Source: Polynucleobacter sp. AP-Latsch-80-C2
Lineage (GTDB): Bacteria > Pseudomonadota > Gammaproteobacteria > Burkholderiales > Burkholderiaceae
DNA: 64,000 nt
NCBI RefSeq assembly: GCF_018882185.1
Contig: NZ_JACVOY010000001.1
Span: forward strand, 393,564-457,563
Reading direction: 5' to 3'
The notes under the pieces were generated by a model, which worked only from the letters and a program-made list of their open reading frames with translations, had not been told where the DNA came from and did not search any database. Of this stretch, positions 1 through 9,531 are shown in pieces (position 1 is the first letter of the stretch; each line of letters starts with the position of its first letter). A program made the translations under genes and the position numbers.

Positions 1-2
1 TA

Positions 3-1295
3 GAAGTTACTCCGTCCGATATTAAGGACGCTATAGCATTGCTACCATCTGTAACTTGCCCCCAAGATTTGATGGAGGTACTCATAAAAGCTGGTCTGAG
101 CCTTGGAATTTCCTCATTAAGAGCCAATCAATTTGCATTAGATGTTGCCAAGTCGCTAGCTGCGCTGAGGGGATTAATTACGGTGGGCCAAGAAGAGGTA
201 ATTGATGCTGCACGACTTGTCTACACCCATCTTAAAAGTATGCAATCGCCGCTCGAAGAGGGAGCAGACAATAAAACAGATGACGGCGAAGATGTTGAGG
301 GTAATCAGGAAAGTCAACATAACTCAGACAATGAACTTTCAAAAGATGAAGAAACCTCAGATTTAGAAAATACAGATCCTCCATCTTCTGCTGATGAATT
401 AGAGGAGTTAGTGGTTGAAGCTGTACAGGCTTCTTTACCCCCAAAATTTATGATGCGGATGAATCAGACCCTAAGATCCACCAAGACTAAAGCGAGTATT
501 GCTGGTAAATCGGGATCAACTGAGAAAAGCTTCACCAGTGGGAGACCTCATGGTGCAAGAAAAGGGCTTCCTGGTAATGGCAGGCGCCTTGATATCTTAA
601 AAAGTATTCGATCTGCTATCCCATGGCAAAGAATACGCGCTCAACAGAACAACGCTTTCTTAAAAGCAGATAATAGAAGCAAAATTCACTTTAGAGCAGA
701 GGATTTACATACCAAACAATATTTGAAACGCCGAGGCACGATAACTATATTTTTGGTGGACGCCTCTGGCTCATCAGCAACTCAACGATTATCGGAGGCT
801 AAAGGCGCTTTAGAAGAATTATTGAGTCAATGCTACATTCGACGCGATGAAGTAGCAATGCTGTCTATGAGAGGCTCTAAGGTAGATATTGTTTTGCCGC
901 CAACTAGGTCGCTAGTTAGAGCAAAAAGAAATTTAGCTACCTTACCCGGCGGTGGCGGCACCCCCCTTGCATTAGGACTTCGTTCCGCTAATGAAATGGC
1001 AAGTTCATCAGAGCGAAAAGGCTTAACGCCAATCATCGTAATCATGACTGATGGTAAGGCAAATGTTAATTTGAATGGCGTAGGCGGAAGAGCGGGGGCT
1101 CACAATGATGCAATTACCGCCGCAAAAGAGTTAAGCATGCAGAGTCATCGAATTTTATTTGTAGACACTTCACCTCAACCAGAAAAATTAGCCCAAGAGC
1201 TTGCTGGGATCATGGCTGCACAATATTTCCCCCTTCCGTATACCGGGTCCAGAAAAAAAATTACATCTGCAGCTATTCAATTGGCAAATTTCTAA
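3..1295 (+). CDS. bchD: Magnesium chelatase subunit D (BchD), 3' part only
   Basis: C-terminal part of the D subunit of Mg-chelatase, which with BchI and BchH inserts Mg2+ into protoporphyrin IX. The frame is open from base 3, so the 5' part lies outside the window; a TTG at 39 is not a real start. Visible parts are the end of the AAA+-like domain, a long acidic linker (bases about 245-420), then a von Willebrand A domain with the MIDAS motif DASGS (bases 759-773) and a later TDGKAN stretch. BchD needs this integrin-I-like domain for contact with BchI/BchH. bchI is presumably just upstream. The 3' end is overlapped by a small minus-strand ORF. Identification is secure. Confidence 0.95.
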   Translation, partial: EVTPSDIKDAIALLPSVTCPQDLMEVLIKAGLSLGISSLRANQFALDVAKSLAALRGLITVGQEEVIDAARLVYTHLKSMQSPLEEGADNKTDDGEDVEGNQESQHNSDNELSKDEETSDLENTDPPSSADELEELVVEAVQASLPPKFMMRMNQTLRSTKTKASIAGKSGSTEKSFTSGRPHGARKGLPGNGRRLDILKSIRSAIPWQRIRAQQNNAFLKADNRSKIHFRAEDLHTKQYLKRRGTITIFLVDASGSSATQRLSEAKGALEELLSQCYIRRDEVAMLSMRGSKVDIVLPPTRSLVRAKRNLATLPGGGGTPLALGLRSANEMASSSERKGLTPIIVIMTDGKANVNLNGVGGRAGAHNDAITAAKELSMQSHRILFVDTSPQPEKLAQELAGIMAAQYFPLPYTGSRKKITSAAIQLANF

Positions 1296-1413
1296 TATAG
1301 GCTTGCTCTCGAATTTTTCGGAGAACCTTTTTGCCTTTGATGTAAGCATTTAAAAACATCCCAAGACCAAGGGCAATGCAGATAATTATTAATACATTGT
1401 TAAGAGTTGACAT
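1273..1413 (-). CDS. Small single-TM protein (46 aa) coupled to bchO
   Basis: Unrecognised ORF of 46 codons. It begins MSTLNNVLIIICIALGLGMF and continues with a basic tail (KGKKVLRKIREQ), the pattern of a single membrane-spanning helix (about residues 7-24) with a positive cytoplasmic C-terminus. Its ATG lies inside the last codons of bchO (14-bp overlap) and is preceded by a strong Shine-Dalgarno tract (GGAGG, 8 nt spacing), so translational coupling to bchO is likely. Its 3' end overlaps the convergent bchD 3' end by 23 bp. Function unknown; the context suggests a part in Mg-chelatase or pigment assembly at the membrane, which is inference. Confidence 0.6.
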   Translation of the reverse strand: MSTLNNVLIIICIALGLGMFLNAYIKGKKVLRKIREQAYIRNLPIE

Positions 1414-2278
1414 TCTCCTCTTCCTCCTTATTTAAGGCATTCTGAATTAAGTTAAGAGCCATTTCTTCATCGCCTTCGTGAAATAAGTGGCCACCTTTTA
1501 GCTCAATCACTTTTGCTTTATCAAAATATTCCCTAATTACGTCACGTAAATTTTTAATTGGTATCCAACCATCATCTTCTGAGAGGATGAAGGTCAATTT
1601 TGATTTTATTAATTTGCATTTCTTTAGCAAAATCGCTATGTCTGTTCCTGCCATGAAGCTCATAGAGCCATTAAGATGATTTGCGCTATTAAATAAAGTC
1701 TTATATTTCTCTCTTTTATCAGGGCTTAACTTTGTTTTCGTTGAGTCTAAAAGTCCATCAATAATCTTGGTGTGAGGTAATAGGTCACTTAATATGGAAG
1801 TGAAGAAAGACGAAGTAACAATTGGATTTAATAGTGGGGCTATAAAGTTTTGATAAAAGCTAGGTAAGGTAATTAGGGATGGGTTTAGCCCAATGATTTC
1901 TTTGGGTTGCTCATTAATGAGTGCGTAACTTAATCCAAGTGTTGCGCCAGCAGAATGACCAATAATGTAATCAAAATATTGAATACCTAAACCTTCCCTT
2001 AGCCTTGTGAGTTGGGTTGCAAGCTCATCTAAGCTGAAGGACTTTTTTGTAACACTCGTTGTAAAACCATGACCCGGCAAGTCAGGAGCAACCACGGTGT
2101 AATTCTTTGCTAGCTCTGTAAAGATTGTTCCCCAGGTGTGTGCTGAAGAACCAGTTCCATGAAGCATGAGAATGTGTTTTGGCGAATTACCCCCAACTTG
2201 TACATGCCAAGATAGGTCCTCAGTCTTTATCTCTCTACTGAAGGATTGGTTAGGCCAATCCTTTGGAATGTTTTTCAT
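1400..2278 (-). CDS. bchO: Mg-chelatase accessory alpha/beta hydrolase BchO
   Basis: 292-aa alpha/beta-hydrolase fold protein of the BchO type, found beside bchID in purple-bacterial PGCs and annotated as a putative Mg-chelatase accessory protein; its reaction is not established. Visible: oxyanion region MLHGTGSSAHTWG (residues 38-50), APDLPGHG, nucleophile elbow GHSAG with Ser109, and a late GGHLFHEGD supplying the candidate catalytic His. It is divergent from crtE across a 139-bp control region and overlaps a small membrane ORF at its 3' end. Family assignment is firm, function inferred. Confidence 0.9.
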   Translation of the reverse strand: MKNIPKDWPNQSFSREIKTEDLSWHVQVGGNSPKHILMLHGTGSSAHTWGTIFTELAKNYTVVAPDLPGHGFTTSVTKKSFSLDELATQLTRLREGLGIQYFDYIIGHSAGATLGLSYALINEQPKEIIGLNPSLITLPSFYQNFIAPLLNPIVTSSFFTSILSDLLPHTKIIDGLLDSTKTKLSPDKREKYKTLFNSANHLNGSMSFMAGTDIAILLKKCKLIKSKLTFILSEDDGWIPIKNLRDVIREYFDKAKVIELKGGHLFHEGDEEMALNLIQNALNKEEEENVNS

Positions 2279-2296
2279 TTGTATTAAAACTTCACT

Positions 2297-2310
2297 CTAA
2301 TTAAGGGTAA
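2297..2310 (+). promoter_or_regulatory. Recurrent motif CTAATTAAGGGTAA (copy 1, crtE promoter)
   Basis: Exact 14-mer also found upstream of bchC (4498-4511), with 13 of the 14 bases again between aerR and bchF (21416-21428). Here it lies 16 bp upstream of the crtE -35 box, a position suited to an activator or nucleoid-protein site. The binding protein is unknown. Confidence 0.5.
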
Positions 2311-2326
2311 ACCCGAATAAATAAGT

Positions 2327-2355
2327 TTGACAGCTCGATTAATTGTGTCTATATT
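2327..2355 (+). promoter_or_regulatory. Sigma-70 type promoter of crtE
   Basis: TTGACA (2327-2332), a 17-bp spacer and TATATT (2350-2355), a near-consensus sigma-70 promoter. The start of transcription should be near 2362. The first PpsR-type palindrome covers the -10 element, as expected for a repressor site. Confidence 0.7.
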
Positions 2356-2363
2356 TTTTTACA
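2346..2363. promoter_or_regulatory. PpsR/CrtJ-type operator, crtE site 1
   Basis: TGT-N12-ACA (TGT 2346-2348, ACA 2361-2363), the consensus bound by the PpsR/CrtJ family. It overlaps the -10 box of crtE. PpsR itself is encoded in the window. Confidence 0.75.
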
Positions 2364-2371
2364 TATTAAAT

Positions 2372-2389
2372 TGTATTTTAATTTAGACA
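2372..2389. promoter_or_regulatory. PpsR/CrtJ-type operator, crtE site 2
   Basis: Second exact TGT-N12-ACA (TGT 2372-2374, ACA 2387-2389), 26 bp centre to centre from site 1 and just downstream of the expected start point. Paired sites of this kind are typical of cooperative binding by this family. Confidence 0.75.
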
Positions 2390-2417
2390 AAGCTATTTCC
2401 TTCAAAGGGGCAAGATC

Positions 2418-3323
2418 ATGTCACCAATTAAGCATTTGGATCGGGCAATAGAGCAGGCGTTGAAATCGCACGAGTCTATGAAGGGGCCTCCTTCGCTAAG
2501 CAAGGCTATTAGACATGCTGTTTTTCCTGGTGGTGCACGGATTAGGCCTCAGTTGACTTTGGCAGTGGCTCAAGCCTGCGGAAATGATGATCCCCAATTA
2601 TCGATGGCCAGTGCAATTTCTATTGAAATGATTCACTGCGCCTCTTTGGTTCATGATGATTTGCCTTGTTTTGATAATGCAGATATGCGGCGCGGTCAGA
2701 CATCAGTTCATAAAGAATATGGCGAAAGGTTGGCCGTCTTAACTGGTGATGCGCTGATTGTTATGGCTTATGAAACAGTTGCAGCTGCTTCAAGAAGATC
2801 CTCTCATCGCTTAGCACCAATTATCAAAACGATTTCACAGGGCGTTGGAGCGCCATTTGGAATTATTGCCGGACAGTCTTGGGAGTGTGAGACACAAGCC
2901 AACCTTAGTGACTATCAGAGAGCTAAAACTGGAGCGTTGTTTGCTGCGGCAACCTCAAGCGGTGCACAGGCTGCTGGAGCTGATGCCGAGACATGGAGGG
3001 GTTTGGGTGAATGGCTTGGCGAAGCGTATCAAATTGCAGATGATATTCGAGATGTATTAGGTGATGCGCAATTTTTGGGGAAGCCTGCAGGGCAAGACCA
3101 GGAACATCATCGCCCTAGCTCTGCAAAAGAATTGGGATTAAATGGAGCTGTTGAGCATTTTGATTTGTTGGTCGGTAAGGCAGTGGCATCCATTCCAAGC
3201 TGCATAGGTGATAAGGCGCTAAAAAAATTAGTCGCATTTGAGGCCGAGAGATTACTGCCTTCATCATGGTTTGAGCGTGGTGAAAGACACATTGCTATTG
3301 AAACCCTTCGTCAGGCTGCATAG
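2418..3323 (+). CDS. crtE: Geranylgeranyl diphosphate synthase CrtE
   Basis: 301-aa trans-polyprenyl diphosphate synthase that condenses IPP onto allylic diphosphates to give GGPP, precursor of both the carotenoids and the bacteriochlorophyll tail. The first Asp-rich motif is DDLPCFD (residues 80-86, the DDxxxxD form) followed by RRGQ; the second is DDIRD (208-212). The ATG at 2418 follows AAAGGGG. It is the first gene of a crtE-crtF(-bchCXYZ-puf) run, with two PpsR sites in front. IspA-type farnesyl synthases share the fold, but the neighbours favour CrtE. Confidence 0.93.
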   Translation: MSPIKHLDRAIEQALKSHESMKGPPSLSKAIRHAVFPGGARIRPQLTLAVAQACGNDDPQLSMASAISIEMIHCASLVHDDLPCFDNADMRRGQTSVHKEYGERLAVLTGDALIVMAYETVAAASRRSSHRLAPIIKTISQGVGAPFGIIAGQSWECETQANLSDYQRAKTGALFAAATSSGAQAAGADAETWRGLGEWLGEAYQIADDIRDVLGDAQFLGKPAGQDQEHHRPSSAKELGLNGAVEHFDLLVGKAVASIPSCIGDKALKKLVAFEAERLLPSSWFERGERHIAIETLRQAA

Positions 3324-3337
3324 CGCGCCTAATTAGA

Positions 3338-4501
3338 GTGCCTCAAGCCCGAACAATTCTAATTGAACAAGACCAAAGTGAGTATGGTCTGTGGGATAGG
3401 TTATTTATCTACAAAGATAAGCTAATAGCAAATTCTCGATTCCAAAATACAGTCGCAAAAATTCCATTTCTAAGACGTATCGCAAAAAAAAGAGCTAATC
3501 AATTATTTGATGTAATGGCGGGTTTTGTATATTCCCAAATCCTTCTAGCTTGTATACGCCTAAATCTTTTTAATCATTTAAAAAACGGTCCATTAACTTT
3601 AGAGGCCATAAAAAATAAATGTGGTTTAGAGCAAGCACCTCTAAAACAATTACTAGACGCCGCCGTATCAATTGATTTATTAGAAATTCGCAGCAATCAA
3701 AAATTTGGTTTGGGAAAGTTAGGTGCACCGCTAGTTGAGAATTCTGCTTTAGCGGCAATGATTGAGCACCATACCGTTTTGTATGAAGATTTGAGAGATC
3801 CTCTTCTTTTGCTATCTGGCAAATTAAAGAATAAGAAATTAGAGAAATTTTGGCCTTACGTTTCGAATGATCTTGAGGATCAAGAGTCTCTTAAAGATCA
3901 AGATCTAGTTAAGGGTTACTCAGATTTAATGTCTACATCGCTACCATTGGTGGCAGATCAAGTCGTGAGTGCATATGATTTTTCTAAGCACCGCTGCTTG
4001 TTGGATGTTGGAGGAGGGCAGGGTACTTTTTTAAAAAGAGTGCACCTTCAATCCCCTCGGTTAGAGAGAATGCTTTTCGACTTGCCGGGTGTTGTGAATC
4101 TTGCCGCAGAAAATTTCTTGGCCAATTCAGAAGATCAATCCATCAAAGTTTTTGGTGGAGATTTCTTTAAAGATGACCTCCCTAGTGGAGCAGATTTAAT
4201 CACTCTTATCCGTGTCATTTTTGATCACGATGATGAGCGAGTAAAAATTTTACTGAAATCAATTTTTAAGGCTCTTCCTACAGGTGGCAAGTTATTGATT
4301 GCTGAGCCTATGGCAGAGACGCCTGAACATCCCCCAATGGGGCATGCCTATTTTGGTTTTTATTTAATGGCGATGGGTAGGGGTCGACCCAGAACAGTTG
4401 AAGAGATAAGTCATTTAGCTCTTCATGTTGGCTTTAAAAATATCGACATATTGCACTCGGATATGCCTATAAATGCCCAAGTTTTGCTACTGAGCACCTA
4501 A
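3338..4501 (+). CDS. crtF: Demethylspheroidene O-methyltransferase CrtF
   Basis: 387-aa SAM-dependent O-methyltransferase of the acetylserotonin/plant O-MT family. CrtF methylates the tertiary 1-hydroxyl of hydroxy-carotenoids in the spheroidene pathway. Visible: N-terminal winged-helix dimerisation region (residues about 55-130), SAM motif LLDVGGGQGTF around residue 225, and a C-terminal motif LIAEPMAETPEHPPMGH. The start is a GTG 14 bp after crtE with only a weak ribosome site, suggesting coupling to crtE. The stop codon is embedded in the recurrent CTAATTAAGGGTAA motif. Confidence 0.92.
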   Translation: MPQARTILIEQDQSEYGLWDRLFIYKDKLIANSRFQNTVAKIPFLRRIAKKRANQLFDVMAGFVYSQILLACIRLNLFNHLKNGPLTLEAIKNKCGLEQAPLKQLLDAAVSIDLLEIRSNQKFGLGKLGAPLVENSALAAMIEHHTVLYEDLRDPLLLLSGKLKNKKLEKFWPYVSNDLEDQESLKDQDLVKGYSDLMSTSLPLVADQVVSAYDFSKHRCLLDVGGGQGTFLKRVHLQSPRLERMLFDLPGVVNLAAENFLANSEDQSIKVFGGDFFKDDLPSGADLITLIRVIFDHDDERVKILLKSIFKALPTGGKLLIAEPMAETPEHPPMGHAYFGFYLMAMGRGRPRTVEEISHLALHVGFKNIDILHSDMPINAQVLLLST

Positions 4502-4511
4502 TTAAGGGTAA
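4498..4511 (+). promoter_or_regulatory. Recurrent motif CTAATTAAGGGTAA (copy 2, bchC promoter)
   Basis: Identical to the 14-mer at 2297-2310 and starting inside the crtF stop codon. The PpsR-type site begins 26 bp downstream. Confidence 0.5.
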
Positions 4512-4536
4512 GTACTAATAGAAAGTATTTGAATAG

Positions 4537-4554
4537 TGTATAAATTACTTTACA
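4537..4554. promoter_or_regulatory. PpsR/CrtJ-type operator, bchC
   Basis: Exact TGT-N12-ACA upstream of bchC. A second, degenerate half-site (AGT-N12-ACA, 4563-4580) follows directly before the ATG, repeating the 26-bp two-site geometry seen at crtE. A TTGAAT (4529-4534) with TACATA (4551-4556) could be the -35/-10 pair it covers. Confidence 0.7.
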
Positions 4555-4581
4555 TATAAGAAAGTAAATTAAAATAGACAC

Positions 4582-5532
4582 ATGCAAAGTCAATTTCATT
4601 CCACAGCAGTACTGCTGGAGTCTCCAAGAGAGCTCAGGTTGAAGCGACTTTTGCTTGATGAGCCCAATGAATCGGATGTTGTAGTGCAAATTGAGTGGAG
4701 CGGCATCAGCACTGGAACTGAAAAGCTACTTTGGAATGGAACTATGCCAGATTTTCCTGGAATGGGATATCCGCTAGTGCCTGGATACGAATCTGTTGGC
4801 AGAGTTACTCGGGTAGGAAAGTCATCTCACCTAAGTCTTAACCAAAGAGTATTTGTACCCGGCGCAAAGTGTTTTGGTGATGTGAAGGGTTTGTTTGGAG
4901 GGGCTGCCTCGCATGTTGTGGTTTCTTCCGATAGGGTTATCGAACTCAATGAAGAAATTGGCGAAGAGGGCGTTTTGCTTGCCTTAGCAGCCACCGCCTA
5001 TCACGTTACTCAAGGAAAAAAATCATTACAACCCGATTTGATTGTGGGCCATGGCGTATTAGGAAGACTGATTGCTCGAATTGCAGTCATGTTTGGTCAC
5101 CAGCCAGTTGTCTGGGAGATTGATTCAGACCGTATGAGTGGAGCTGAGGGCTATACGGTTCTTCATCCTTGTGATGACCAAGATAACAAATATAAAAATA
5201 TCTGCGATGCAAGTGGGCAGGTGAGTGTATTAAATAAATTAATTAGTCAACTCCAGTTTGGCGGAGAAATTACCCTTGCTGGTTTTTATGACAAAGACAT
5301 TCAGTTTAATTTCCCCAGTGCATTTATGAAGGAAGCTAAATTGCGGATTGCTGCACAGTGGGCGCCTCAGGATTTGAAGGATGTGAAGCAGCTCTTATCG
5401 AATGGCAGATTAAATCTTAATGGATTAATAACGCATCATCGTAAGCCCTCTTCAATTGGTGATGTATATCGCACCGCATTTGAAGATCCTAACTGTCTCA
5501 AAATGGTAGTTGATTGGAGAGAAGCACTATGA
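4582..5532 (+). CDS. bchC: Bacteriochlorophyllide a dehydrogenase BchC
   Basis: 316-aa MDR (zinc-alcohol-dehydrogenase-like) protein. BchC oxidises the 3-hydroxyethyl group of bacteriochlorophyllide to the 3-acetyl group. Visible: N-terminal GroES-like part (WSGISTGTEKLLWNG, VPGYESVG), an FGGAASHVVV segment and a nucleotide-binding part beginning IVGHGVLGRL. First gene of bchCXYZ; its TGA overlaps the bchX ATG (ATGA). Order and length match the family. Confidence 0.93.
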   Translation: MQSQFHSTAVLLESPRELRLKRLLLDEPNESDVVVQIEWSGISTGTEKLLWNGTMPDFPGMGYPLVPGYESVGRVTRVGKSSHLSLNQRVFVPGAKCFGDVKGLFGGAASHVVVSSDRVIELNEEIGEEGVLLALAATAYHVTQGKKSLQPDLIVGHGVLGRLIARIAVMFGHQPVVWEIDSDRMSGAEGYTVLHPCDDQDNKYKNICDASGQVSVLNKLISQLQFGGEITLAGFYDKDIQFNFPSAFMKEAKLRIAAQWAPQDLKDVKQLLSNGRLNLNGLITHHRKPSSIGDVYRTAFEDPNCLKMVVDWREAL

Positions 5533-6536
5533 ATGCCCCAAGCGTCCCAAAAGAAATAACAATTCAATTTACGCAATTGAAAAAAGAGGCCGCTATTGAG
5601 CCTGATCAGGTCCATACAGGTGAGATTAAAAAAGAAACTCAGATCATTGCAATTTATGGCAAAGGCGGAATTGGGAAAAGCTTCACATTAGCCAACCTGT
5701 CCTACATGATGGCGCAGCAGGGCAAAAAGGTATTGCTGATTGGCTGCGACCCAAAAAGCGACACCACTTCATTGCTATTTGGAGGTAAAGCTTGTCCTAC
5801 CATTATTGAAACTTCTTCCAAAAAGAAGTTAGCCGGTGAAGAAGTCAAGATTGGCGATGTTTGTTTTAAGCGTGATGGCGTATATGCCATGGAATTGGGT
5901 GGCCCTGAGGTCGGTAGAGGGTGCGGTGGCAGGGGAATCATTCATGGCTTTGAAACACTGGAGAAGCTTGGTTTTCATGACTGGGGGTTTGATTACGTAT
6001 TGCTAGACTTTTTAGGCGACGTAGTCTGCGGAGGCTTTGGATTACCAATCGCTAGAGATATGTGTCAGAAGGTTATTGTTGTGGCAAGCAATGATCTCCA
6101 GTCGCTCTATGTTGCCAATAATGTGTGCTCTGCAGTTGAATACTTCCGTAAATTAGGTGGCAATGTTGGTGTAGCTGGCATGGTTATCAATAGGGATGAT
6201 GGCACTGGCGAAGCAACAGCTTTTGCTGAGCATGTGGGTATCCCTGTACTTTCGGTTATTCCTGCGAATGACGATATCAGAAGGAAAAGTGCTAGCTACG
6301 AAATCATTGGCAAGCCAGATTCACAATGGGGTCCGCTCTTTGAGGGTTTGGCAAGCAATGTTGCTGAGGCGCCTCCAGTCCGACCAAAGCCAATGGCACC
6401 AGATGATTTACTGGGCTTATTTTCTGCAAGTCAAGTTGGTAGAGATATCGTTCTTGAGCCTGCAACAATTTTCGATATGGTTGGTAAGAATGAAGTGATT
6501 AAGCCAACGCTTGAAGTGATTTACGACAAAGCCTAG
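5529..6536 (+). CDS. bchX: Chlorophyllide a reductase iron protein BchX
   Basis: 335-aa NifH-like ATPase that passes electrons from its [4Fe-4S] cluster to BchYZ in the reduction of the C7=C8 double bond of chlorophyllide a. P-loop GKGGIGKS at about residues 44-51; cluster ligands in GRGCGGRG and GDVVCGGFG contexts. The reading frame is open further upstream (a TTG at 5514), but the ATG at 5529 forms the usual ATGA overlap with bchC and is preferred. The family's N-terminal extension before the P-loop is present. Confidence 0.95.
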   Translation: MNAPSVPKEITIQFTQLKKEAAIEPDQVHTGEIKKETQIIAIYGKGGIGKSFTLANLSYMMAQQGKKVLLIGCDPKSDTTSLLFGGKACPTIIETSSKKKLAGEEVKIGDVCFKRDGVYAMELGGPEVGRGCGGRGIIHGFETLEKLGFHDWGFDYVLLDFLGDVVCGGFGLPIARDMCQKVIVVASNDLQSLYVANNVCSAVEYFRKLGGNVGVAGMVINRDDGTGEATAFAEHVGIPVLSVIPANDDIRRKSASYEIIGKPDSQWGPLFEGLASNVAEAPPVRPKPMAPDDLLGLFSASQVGRDIVLEPATIFDMVGKNEVIKPTLEVIYDKA

Positions 6537-6550
6537 AAACCGGAGCCATC

Positions 6551-8074
6551 GTGAAATCATCTAAAGTTATTCCGATACAAGCTCAGAACACTTCTGAGAC
6601 TGGAATAACCTGTCATTCAGGCGCAGAAGAATTATTAGCAGCTGCTAAGTCTGCCAATAAAAGTGAGATCTTGGGTCAGTACGCAAAAGATTACCCTAAG
6701 GGCCCTCATGATCAACCACAAAGTATGTGCCCTGCATTTGGTTCTTTGCGAGTAGGCTTGAGAATGCGTAGGACAGCGACGATTCTGTCAGGTTCGGCCT
6801 GTTGTGTATACGGCCTTACTTTTACCTCCCACTTTTATGGTGCGCGACGTAGCGTCGGATATGTACCATTTAACTCTGAGTCCTTGGTTACTGGGAAGTT
6901 ATTCGAAGATATACGGGATGCGGTTTATAAAGAAACTAATCCCGACCTCTATGACGCCATAGTCATTATCAATTTATGTGTTCCAACTGCTAGTGGCGTG
7001 CCGTTGCAATTATTGCCAAAAGAAATCAATGGTGTTCGTATTATTGGCATTGATGTTCCGGGATTTGGGGTGCCTACCCATGCAGAGGCCAAAGATGTTC
7101 TAGCAAGCGCAATGTTGCGTTATGCACGTACTGAAATCGAAAATGGCCCAGTGTCTGCACCACGGAATGGCCTTTCTGATAAGCCTACAGTTACCTTGTT
7201 AGGTGAAATGTTCCCGGTAGATCCAATCAGCATTGGAATGATGTTAGAGCCAATGGGTATGGGTGTTGGACCGGTTGTGCCAACTAGAGAATGGCGCGAG
7301 CTATATCAGGCGTTCGACTCTAAGGTAGTCGCAGCAATTCACCCGTTTTATACCGCAAGTATTCGTGAATTTGAAAGTGCTGGAAGAACCATTGTGGGCT
7401 CTGCTCCGATTGGTTACGATGGCACAGCTCAATGGCTAGAAAACATTGGAGTAGCCTCTGGTGTCAGCGCAGAAAAAATTGGTAATGCTAAAGCCAAGTT
7501 TTTGCCAATGATTCAAGCTGCACTCAAAGCAAAACCAATCAAAGGAAGAATCACTCTTAGTGGGTATGAGGGTTCGGAATTACTAGTGGCACGTTTATTG
7601 GTAGAGAGTGGGGCGGATGTACGTTATGTTGGCACTGCTTGTCCAAAGACAATTTGGAGCAGCGGCGACTTAGATTGGCTTGAGCAACACGGCGTTCATG
7701 TTGAGTATCGCGCTTCTTTGGAGCAAGATCTCGCCGCAATGAAAGAGTTCGAGCCAGATTTAGTGATTGGCACAACGCCAGTAGTTCAAAAGGCCAAAGA
7801 ATTGTCTATCCCATCCTTGTATTTCACGAATTTAATTTCAGCACGACCACTAATGGGGGCTGCTGGTGCAGGTTCTTTGGCTCAAGTCATCAATGCAGCA
7901 TTAGCAAACCAAGATCGTTTTGATGCTATGAACTCATTCTTTGAGGGTGTGGGTAAAGATCATGCAGCTGGTGTTTGGGAATCAGTGCCTGTTGATCGTC
8001 CTGAATTTAAAGCTGATGTAAGGCGTCGCATGGAAAAAGCGCGAGCCAAGCAAAAAGCTGAGGAGATGGGCTAA
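6551..8074 (+). CDS. bchY: Chlorophyllide a reductase subunit BchY
   Basis: 507-aa NifD/NifK-like subunit of chlorophyllide a oxidoreductase, which holds the bridging iron-sulfur cluster and substrate site together with BchZ. Cysteines in [17 protein letters not shown] and INLCVPT contexts are likely cluster ligands. The start is a GTG preceded by CGGAG, 14 bp after bchX. The stop overlaps the bchZ start (TAATG). Normal length. Confidence 0.95.
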   Translation: MKSSKVIPIQAQNTSETGITCHSGAEELLAAAKSANKSEILGQYAKDYPKGPHDQPQSMCPAFGSLRVGLRMRRTATILSGSACCVYGLTFTSHFYGARRSVGYVPFNSESLVTGKLFEDIRDAVYKETNPDLYDAIVIINLCVPTASGVPLQLLPKEINGVRIIGIDVPGFGVPTHAEAKDVLASAMLRYARTEIENGPVSAPRNGLSDKPTVTLLGEMFPVDPISIGMMLEPMGMGVGPVVPTREWRELYQAFDSKVVAAIHPFYTASIREFESAGRTIVGSAPIGYDGTAQWLENIGVASGVSAEKIGNAKAKFLPMIQAALKAKPIKGRITLSGYEGSELLVARLLVESGADVRYVGTACPKTIWSSGDLDWLEQHGVHVEYRASLEQDLAAMKEFEPDLVIGTTPVVQKAKELSIPSLYFTNLISARPLMGAAGAGSLAQVINAALANQDRFDAMNSFFEGVGKDHAAGVWESVPVDRPEFKADVRRRMEKARAKQKAEEMG

Positions 8075-9531
8075 TGCTAGTCCTAGATCACGATCGCGCT
8101 GGAGGATATTGGGGGGCTGTATATGTATTTACAGCTGTAAAGGGTCTTCAAGTTGTTATTGACGGTCCAGTTGGCTGTGAAAACTTGCCGGTGACATCAG
8201 TGCTCCATTACACCGATGCCTTGCCCCCTCATGAATTGCCAATAGTAGTGACTGGTTTAGCTGAAGAGCAGTTAGGCAGAGAAGGTACAGAAGAGTCAAT
8301 GAAGCGCGCTCATAAAGTGCTTGATCCTGATTTACCTGCAGTAGTAGTAACGGGTTCTATTGCGGAGATGATTGGTGGTGGTGTAACACCTGAGGGAACT
8401 GGTATTAAGCGCTTCTTGCCAAGAACAATTGACGAAGATCAATGGCAATGCGCAAATAGGGCAATGAATTGGCTTTGGACCGAATATGGACTTAAAAAGA
8501 TTCCTCCACGCAAAAGAGATGCAGATACAAAACCTAGGGTCAATATTATTGGACCTTCTTATGGCAGCTTCAATTTATATAGTGACTTAGCTGAAATTAG
8601 GCGTTTAGTCGAAGGTATTGGTGCGGAAGTAAATTTAGTATTCCCCTTGGGAACTCACCTTGCAGATATTCCAAAATTAATTGATGCGGATGTCAATATC
8701 TGCATGTATCGAGAGTATGGACGACTCCTATGTGAGACGCTTGAGAGACCTTACTTGCAAGCCCCCATTGGAATGCAATCTACCACTGCTTTTTTACGAA
8801 AGCTGGGCGAGTTGTGTGGTCTTGACGTGGAACCTTTCGTTGAAAAAGAGAAGCACACAACATTAAAGCCAATCTGGGATTTATGGCGTTCTGTCACGCA
8901 AGATTTTTTTGGCACAGCTAGCTTTGCCATCGTAGCAAGTGAAACCTATACACGAGGCGTTAGAAATTTCCTCGAAGAAGAAATGGGTCTTCCGTGTAAT
9001 TTTGCAGTCTCTAGATTGCCTGGAAACAAGACAAATAACGTTGAAATCAGAGAGTTAGTTCAAAAGAAAACTCCTCTAGTGATGTTTGGAAGTTATAACG
9101 AGCGGATGTACGGTAGTGAAATCAGCGCACGGTTTTCTTTCATAACCGCTTCATTTCCTGGGGCAATTATCCGTAGGCATACCGGCACTCCTTATATGGG
9201 ATATTCCGGATCAGTCTATTTAATTCAGGAAGTTTGCAATTCACTGTTTGATGCTTTATTCAATATTTTGCCACTAGGCACTGAAATGGATAAGGTTGAT
9301 CCAACCCCTGCGAAATTACAAAGCTCCATTCAGGCAATGCCATGGGAGCAGGGGGCCCAGGAGTTATTAAACAAGTTAATTAGTAAACAACCAGTGCTCA
9401 CTCAAATATCGGCAGCGAAAAAAATCCGTGATGAGGCTGAGTTAGAGGCACGTAAACAAAAAATTGAAAAAGTAACTGTAGCTTGTTTACAGAAGTCATC
9501 CTTCTCCTTGGTTGAAGGGGAGGCTGTATGA
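8074..9531 (+). CDS. bchZ: Chlorophyllide a reductase subunit BchZ
   Basis: 485-aa partner of BchY in chlorophyllide a oxidoreductase. N-terminal [16 protein letters not shown] and GPVGCENLP are characteristic. The C-terminal part has charged helices. The TGA overlaps the ATG of a 44-codon ORF that leads into pufB, so the bchCXYZ transcript very probably reads into puf, as in other purple-bacterial superoperons. Confidence 0.95.
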   Translation: MLVLDHDRAGGYWGAVYVFTAVKGLQVVIDGPVGCENLPVTSVLHYTDALPPHELPIVVTGLAEEQLGREGTEESMKRAHKVLDPDLPAVVVTGSIAEMIGGGVTPEGTGIKRFLPRTIDEDQWQCANRAMNWLWTEYGLKKIPPRKRDADTKPRVNIIGPSYGSFNLYSDLAEIRRLVEGIGAEVNLVFPLGTHLADIPKLIDADVNICMYREYGRLLCETLERPYLQAPIGMQSTTAFLRKLGELCGLDVEPFVEKEKHTTLKPIWDLWRSVTQDFFGTASFAIVASETYTRGVRNFLEEEMGLPCNFAVSRLPGNKTNNVEIRELVQKKTPLVMFGSYNERMYGSEISARFSFITASFPGAIIRRHTGTPYMGYSGSVYLIQEVCNSLFDALFNILPLGTEMDKVDPTPAKLQSSIQAMPWEQGAQELLNKLISKQPVLTQISAAKKIRDEAELEARKQKIEKVTVACLQKSSFSLVEGEAV

